A stretch of DNA of 64,000 nt from positions 1,717,608 to 1,781,607 of the forward strand of contig NZ_CP101620.1 in assembly GCF_024399475.1 (NCBI RefSeq), in the 5' to 3' direction. The notes below the pieces were generated by a model, which was not told the DNA's origin, did no database searches, and saw only the letters and a list, made by a program, of their open reading frames with translations. Made by a program: the position numbers and the translations under genes. This document shows positions 59,937 to 64,000 of the stretch, one piece after another. The first letter of the stretch is position 1. Every line of letters starts with the position of its first letter. Source of the stretch: Allocoprobacillus halotolerans (GTDB lineage Bacteria > Bacillota_I > Bacilli_A > Erysipelotrichales > Coprobacillaceae).

Positions 59937-60901
59937 ATGTATAAAATTGGAGTTTTAGGAGCAGCAGATATTGCATACAGAATGTTTATCCCTGCTTTAA
60001 AAAAAGTGTGGATTTTGAGTGTATAGGTATTGCAGAAGAATATAATACTGAAAAGTTACAGAAATTTAAAGATGATTATGGATTAAATATATTTCATTCT
60101 TTTGATGATTTGATAAATAATCCAAGTATTGATGTATTATATATTCCCTTGCCACCTGCTTTACATTACGAATATGCAAAAAAAGCTTTGTTAAATGGAA
60201 AACATGTATTTTTAGAAAAACCACTAACAACAAAGTTAGAACATACAGAGGAACTAATTAGCATAGCTAAAAGTAAAAATCTAGTTTTACAAGAAAATTA
60301 TATGTTTCAATTTCATCATCAGCTAGATGTCATAAAAAATATTATTTCATCAAAAAAATTAGGAGAAATACGATTAATACGTTCATGCTTTAGTTTTCCT
60401 AAAAGAGCTCAAAATGATTTTAGATATTCAAAGAAATTAGGTGGTGGAGCATTATTAGATGCAGGTGGATATGTTATAAAATTAGGGACACTACTCTTAG
60501 GTGACGATGCCAAGATTAATGATGCTCATTTATATAGTTTTGAAGATTATGATGTCGATATATTTGGTGATTTTACTATGAGTAATGGAAAAATTACATA
60601 TCAAGGTGCGTTTGGAATGGATAATGTTTATACTTGCTCTTTGGAAGTATATGGTTCAAAAGGCAAATTATATACAAATCGTATTTTTACATCACCACCA
60701 GAAAATAAGCCAATATTGATATTGATGGTAGAAAATCAAGAAGAAATTATAGTTGATGCTGATAATCATTTTTTAAAATCAATTTTAAAATTTAAAAATG
60801 CATTAGAAAATGATGAGATAAGGGAAGAATTATATATAACACTTTTTAAACAAACACAAATGTTAATGGATTTAAAAGAATTGGGGGAAAGATATTTATG
60901 A
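59937..60901 (+). CDS. Gfo/Idh/MocA oxidoreductase, probable dTDP-hexose 3-ketoreductase, one indel
   Basis: About 321 residues from ATG 59937 after GGAAAGGA. MYKIGVLGAADIAYRMFIPA is the NAD(P)-binding start. One A missing in the run at 59999-60005 is needed to join LKKSVDFECIGIAEEYN. IPLPPALHYEYAKKALLNGK and HVFLEKPLTTKLEHTEELIS carry the EKP catalytic Lys. Members of this family (TylC1, KijD10) reduce the C3 ketone after the 2,3-dehydratase, which is the immediately preceding gene. The product would be a dTDP-4-keto-2,6-dideoxyhexose. Stereochemistry cannot be read from the sequence. It overlaps the aminotransferase by 4 bases. Confidence 0.88.
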
Positions 60902-62022
60902 TTAAATTCAATAAACCAAGTATAACAGAACAAGAAGAAAAATGTATAGTAGATGCACTACATAATAGTATACTTTCTGGTGATGGAAAATATACAACAA
61001 AAGTATATGAAGAATTTGAAAAACGTTTTGGCATAAAAAATATGTTATTAACAACTTCAGGAACAACAGCTTTAGAAATGGCATCAATTTTGTCTAATTT
61101 GCAACCTGGAGATGAGGTTATTGCACCTTCGTTTACTTTTTCTTCTACAATCAATGCTTTTCTACTAAGAGGAGCAAGTGTTGTATTTTGTGATATTAGA
61201 GAAGATACATTTAATATTGATGAAAATAAAATAGAAAAATTGATTACTGATAAAACGAAGGCAATTTATGTTGTACACTATGCTGGTTTTCCTTGTGAAA
61301 TGGATAAAATTATTGAGATTGGAAATAAGTACAATTTGTTTGTTATTGAAGATGCTGCTCAAGCAGTTGGTTCCACATATAAAGGAAAAGTAGCTGGAAC
61401 AATGACTGAATTTGGTTGCTATAGTTTCCATGAAACAAAAAATTATGCTATGGGCGAAGGTGGAGCTATCATAGTTAATGAGCAAAAATATATGGAACGT
61501 GCTGAAATTATTAGGGAGAAAGGAACAAATAGAAGAAATGTTTTACGTGGACTTGTAGACAAATATACATGGCATGATATTGGGTCATCTTTCTTACCTT
61601 CAGATTTATTAGCAGCTTTATTGTATGCTCAAATGACAAGATATGATGAAATAATGGAAAAACGTATGCTTGTTTGGAACACATACTATGATGGTTTAAA
61701 ATCTATTGAAGCTCAAAATAAATTAAGATTGCCTATCATTCCAGACAATGTAACACATAATGCTCATATGTTTAATATTTTATTGCCAACGTCAAAAATA
61801 CGAGATCAATTGATTAATGCACTACGTGAAAAAGGAATTATTGCATACATTTGTTATGTCCCATTACATTCTTCACCTTATGGAAAAAAATTGGGTTATA
61901 AACCTGTAGATTGCCCAATAACTGAAGATATATCTGCTAGGTTACTTAGATTGCCTCTTTATGCAGACATGACAAAAAATGATGCTCAATATGTTGTAGA
62001 CACTATTAAAGAGGTGTTATAG
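60898..62022 (+). CDS. dTDP-4-keto-6-deoxyhexose 4-aminotransferase (WecE/RffA-like)
   Basis: A 374-residue PLP enzyme closely resembling WecE. IKFNKPSITEQEEKCIVDAL, LQPGDEVIAPSFTFSSTINA and FLLRGAS, VHYAGFPCEMDKI, VIEDAAQAVGSTYKG and SFHETKNYAMGEGGA (PLP Lys) are present, followed by REKGTNRR and YTWHDIGSSFLPSDLLAA. It adds an amino group at C4 of a dTDP-4-keto sugar using glutamate. Acting after the 2,3-dehydratase and 3-ketoreductase it would give dTDP-4-amino-2,4,6-trideoxyhexose. Overlap with the previous gene supports coupling. The frame is intact. Confidence 0.92.
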   Translation: MIKFNKPSITEQEEKCIVDALHNSILSGDGKYTTKVYEEFEKRFGIKNMLLTTSGTTALEMASILSNLQPGDEVIAPSFTFSSTINAFLLRGASVVFCDIREDTFNIDENKIEKLITDKTKAIYVVHYAGFPCEMDKIIEIGNKYNLFVIEDAAQAVGSTYKGKVAGTMTEFGCYSFHETKNYAMGEGGAIIVNEQKYMERAEIIREKGTNRRNVLRGLVDKYTWHDIGSSFLPSDLLAALLYAQMTRYDEIMEKRMLVWNTYYDGLKSIEAQNKLRLPIIPDNVTHNAHMFNILLPTSKIRDQLINALREKGIIAYICYVPLHSSPYGKKLGYKPVDCPITEDISARLLRLPLYADMTKNDAQYVVDTIKEVL

Positions 62023-62025
62023 TTC

Positions 62026-62958
62026 ATGGATTATAACAGTAACTTTTCTATTGTGATACCATGTTATAAGTCAAGTCAAACTATTGAAACAGTAGTAAAA
62101 TTAACAAGTGATGAGTTATTAAAAATAGGTATTGAACATTTTGAATTTATTTTAGTTAATGATTGTTCTCCTGATGATGGTAGAACAATGACGGTGCTTA
62201 AACAATTAACAAAAAAATATAAAAATATTACTGCAATAGATTTAGCAAAAAATGGTGGACAACATAATGCAACTATGTGTGGATTAAACTTTGCAGAAGG
62301 CGACTATATTATTTCAATGGATGATGATATGCAAACTCATCCTAGTCAACTCATAAAATTAATTTCTGCAATTGACGATCAAACTGATATCGTTTATGGA
62401 TACTATCCAGACAAAAAGCATAATATTTTAAGAAATTTATTTAGTATAATAAATTATTGGAGCGTTCGTATTTTGATAGGAAAACCTAAGGAATTAAAAA
62501 CAAGTAGCTTTTGGATAATTAGGAGATATGTAAGAAATTATATAGTTCAATTTAAAAATAAAGACTGTTATTTACAAGGACTTTTTTAAGAACCACAAAA
62601 AATATTAAGTCGATTCCAATAGAACACTTTGAAAGAAAAATAGGAACGTCAAATTATACATTCAAAAAACTCTTAATGTTGTATATAAAAATGTTATGCT
62701 ATTCTATCATCCCAATACGTATGGCATCAATTTTTGGTTTTTTATTTTCTTTTATTGGCTTTATCGCCTCAATAATCGTATTTATTTTAAAATTAATGAA
62801 CCCACAAGTTGTAAGTGGTTATACATCATTAATGTTTGCAATTTGTTTTTTTCTGGATTAATACTTTTTTTATTGGTATTATTGGAGAATATATAGCAAG
62901 AATATTTTCTTCAGAGAGTAATGATCCACAATTTGTTATTAGAAAGGTATATAAATAG
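62026..62958 (+). CDS. Polyprenyl-phosphate glycosyltransferase (DPM1/ArnC/GtrB-like), three indels
   Basis: About 311 residues. The GT2 domain has FSIVIPCYKSSQTIETVVKL, ILVNDCSPDDG, AKNGGQHNATMCGLNFAEGD and YIISMDDDMQTHPSQL. Two C-terminal membrane helices follow (FGFLFSFIGFIASIIVFIL and the segment after MFAICFF). Single T bases are missing near 62585 (GLFLRTTKNIKSIPIEHFER), 62847 (CFFSGLILFF) and 62873 (IGIIGEYIARIFSSESNDPQ). The frame ends at 62956-62958. Such enzymes load a sugar onto undecaprenyl phosphate for transfer outside the membrane. Here the likely cargo is the 4-amino dideoxysugar. Confidence 0.87.
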
Positions 62959-62980
62959 TTAATATTTTAAGGAGGCTTAT

Positions 62981-64000
62981 ATGAAAAAATTAATGATTTT
63001 AGGAGCAGGAATATATCAAGTTCCACTTATAAAAAAAGCAAAAGAAATGGGAGTATATACAATAGTTGTTAGTATTCCAGGAAAATATCCTGGTTTTCAA
63101 TTAGCAGATAAAGTATATTATGAAAATACAACGGATTATGATACGATTTTAAAGATAGCTAAAAAAGAAAAAATAGATGGTATTATGACTGCCGGTACAG
63201 ACGTAGCTGTTATTACTATAGGTTATGTATGTGACCAATTAGGCTTAAAAGGATTATCGCGTAGTGCAGCAGAACAAGCAACAAATAAAATGTTAATGAA
63301 AAAAGTTTTGAAAAAGAAGGTGTACGTACAGCTCGTTTTAGAGAAGTACATTTTAATGAAAATGAGATTGTACATGAAACAAAAGAATTAAAATTCCCAT
63401 TAATTTTTAAAGCAGTGGATACATCAGGAAGCAGAGGAATCATTAGAGTAGACAATAATAATGATTTTAAAAATGCAATGGAGTATGTTCGTGCAGCAAC
63501 AAAATTAGATTACTTTATTATAGAAGAATTTCTCATAGGTGATGAATTTGGTGCACAAGCATATGTACAAGATGGGAAAGTTGAATTTATTCTACCACAT
63601 GGTGACTATGTTTTTACAGGTGAAACAGGTGTTCCAGTAGGTCATTATGCACCATTTGAACTTGATGAAGTGATTATCAATGATATAAAAGAACAGTTAA
63701 AAAAAGCTGTGAAAGCTCTAGGACTTAATAACTGTGCAATTAATGCAGATTTTATGCTTGCTGATAATAAGCCATATGTATTGGAAATAGGTGGTAGATC
63801 GGGTGCTACTTGTTTAGCAGAATTAACATCTATCTATTATGACTTTGATTATTACGAAAAAATGATTAGAGTATCTTTGGGAGAAAAAGTTGATTTTTCT
63901 AGCAATAAAACAATACCAAATGCTAGTAAATTATTGATATCTAATAAAGATGGAATAATTGTTGATCAAGGTATTCAAGGCAATATAAAGAAAAATGTAG
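62981..64000 (+). CDS. ATP-grasp ligase, 3'-truncated by window edge, one indel
   Basis: An ATP-grasp protein open to the right edge, about 340 residues visible. The N-terminal Rossmann-like part is MKKLMILGAGIYQVPLIKKA and GIMTAGTDVAVITIGYVCDQ. One T missing near 63316 joins LMKKVFEKEGVRTARFREVH. The core has FPLIFKAVDTSGSRGIIRVD, FIIEEFLIGDEFGAQAYV and NADFMLADNKPYVLEIGGRS (metal-binding end). It resembles carbamoyl-phosphate-synthase-like and amino-acid ligases. AGGAGGC precedes the ATG. Following the aminosugar genes, it may attach an acid or amino acid to the sugar's amino group. That role is inference. Confidence 0.88.

Noticed and set aside
1-64000. CRISPR arrays, tRNA and rRNA genes
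   Set aside because: No regularly spaced short repeats, cloverleaf-like sequences or conserved rRNA stretches were found by eye. The only long repeats are the 148-bp and 29-bp pairs.

Overview
The window is AT-rich DNA from a low-G+C Firmicute. A gut member of the Erysipelotrichia (Coprobacillaceae-like) fits best. This is inferred from codon use, a single-chain long PurL instead of the bacillar PurS/Q/L trio, an E. coli-type PurB, and the mix of mobile elements. No rRNA, tRNA or CRISPR array was recognised.

Layout. 1-12.5 kb: a co-directional purine operon, fhs(partial)-purE-purC-purM-purN-purH-ASCH protein-purD-purL-purB, closed by a clear terminator. 12.6-19 kb: decayed accessory genes, including an AAA-ATPase/PD-(D/E)XK gene split by a 3.54-kb four-gene DDE/AAA transposon with multi-site ends (14695-18231) and a target duplication. 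19-23.7 kb: a Na/Pi cotransporter-family gene, an IS1202/ISNCY-type insertion sequence flanked by a 29-bp direct repeat, and ridA. 23.7-29 kb: debris of a Tn916-type element (relaxase/Rep fragment) beside a MarR-controlled two-subunit ABC exporter whose promoter sits between two identical palindromic operators. 29-39 kb: a variable island with a 148-bp direct repeat, an unrecognised pair of related coiled-coil proteins, a NERD nuclease-domain protein, an IS110-family element with structured flanks, a large unrecognised helical protein and an ATP-grasp enzyme. 39-64 kb: a capsule/exopolysaccharide locus that runs off the right edge.

How the polysaccharide genes fit together. A PglF/CapD-type 4,6-dehydratase, a DegT aminotransferase and a PglC-type phosphosugar transferase probably make and load a 4-amino-4,6-dideoxy-HexNAc as the first sugar. 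UDP-glucose dehydrogenase supplies GlcA. UDP-galactopyranose mutase and its adjacent transferase supply Galf. Several GT2 enzymes, a Wzy-like polymerase and a Wzx flippase assemble and export the repeat unit. A second sugar branch (RfbA, RfbB, an EvaA/TylX3-type 2,3-dehydratase, a Gfo/Idh 3-ketoreductase and a WecE-like 4-aminotransferase) predicts a dTDP-4-amino-2,4,6-trideoxyhexose. This is followed by a polyprenol-phosphate-type glycosyltransferase and an ATP-grasp ligase that could acylate the amino group. A NusG-like LoaP antiterminator with its own promoter lies near the start.

A warning applies to the whole window. At least 30 genes or gene parts carry single-base indels. Nearly all are one-base deletions in A, T or G runs, and they also hit purL and purB. 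I read this as residual homopolymer sequencing error. I therefore annotate such genes as whole reading frames with a stated break, and reserve pseudogene for genes with transposon insertions, stop-codon substitutions or large deletions.
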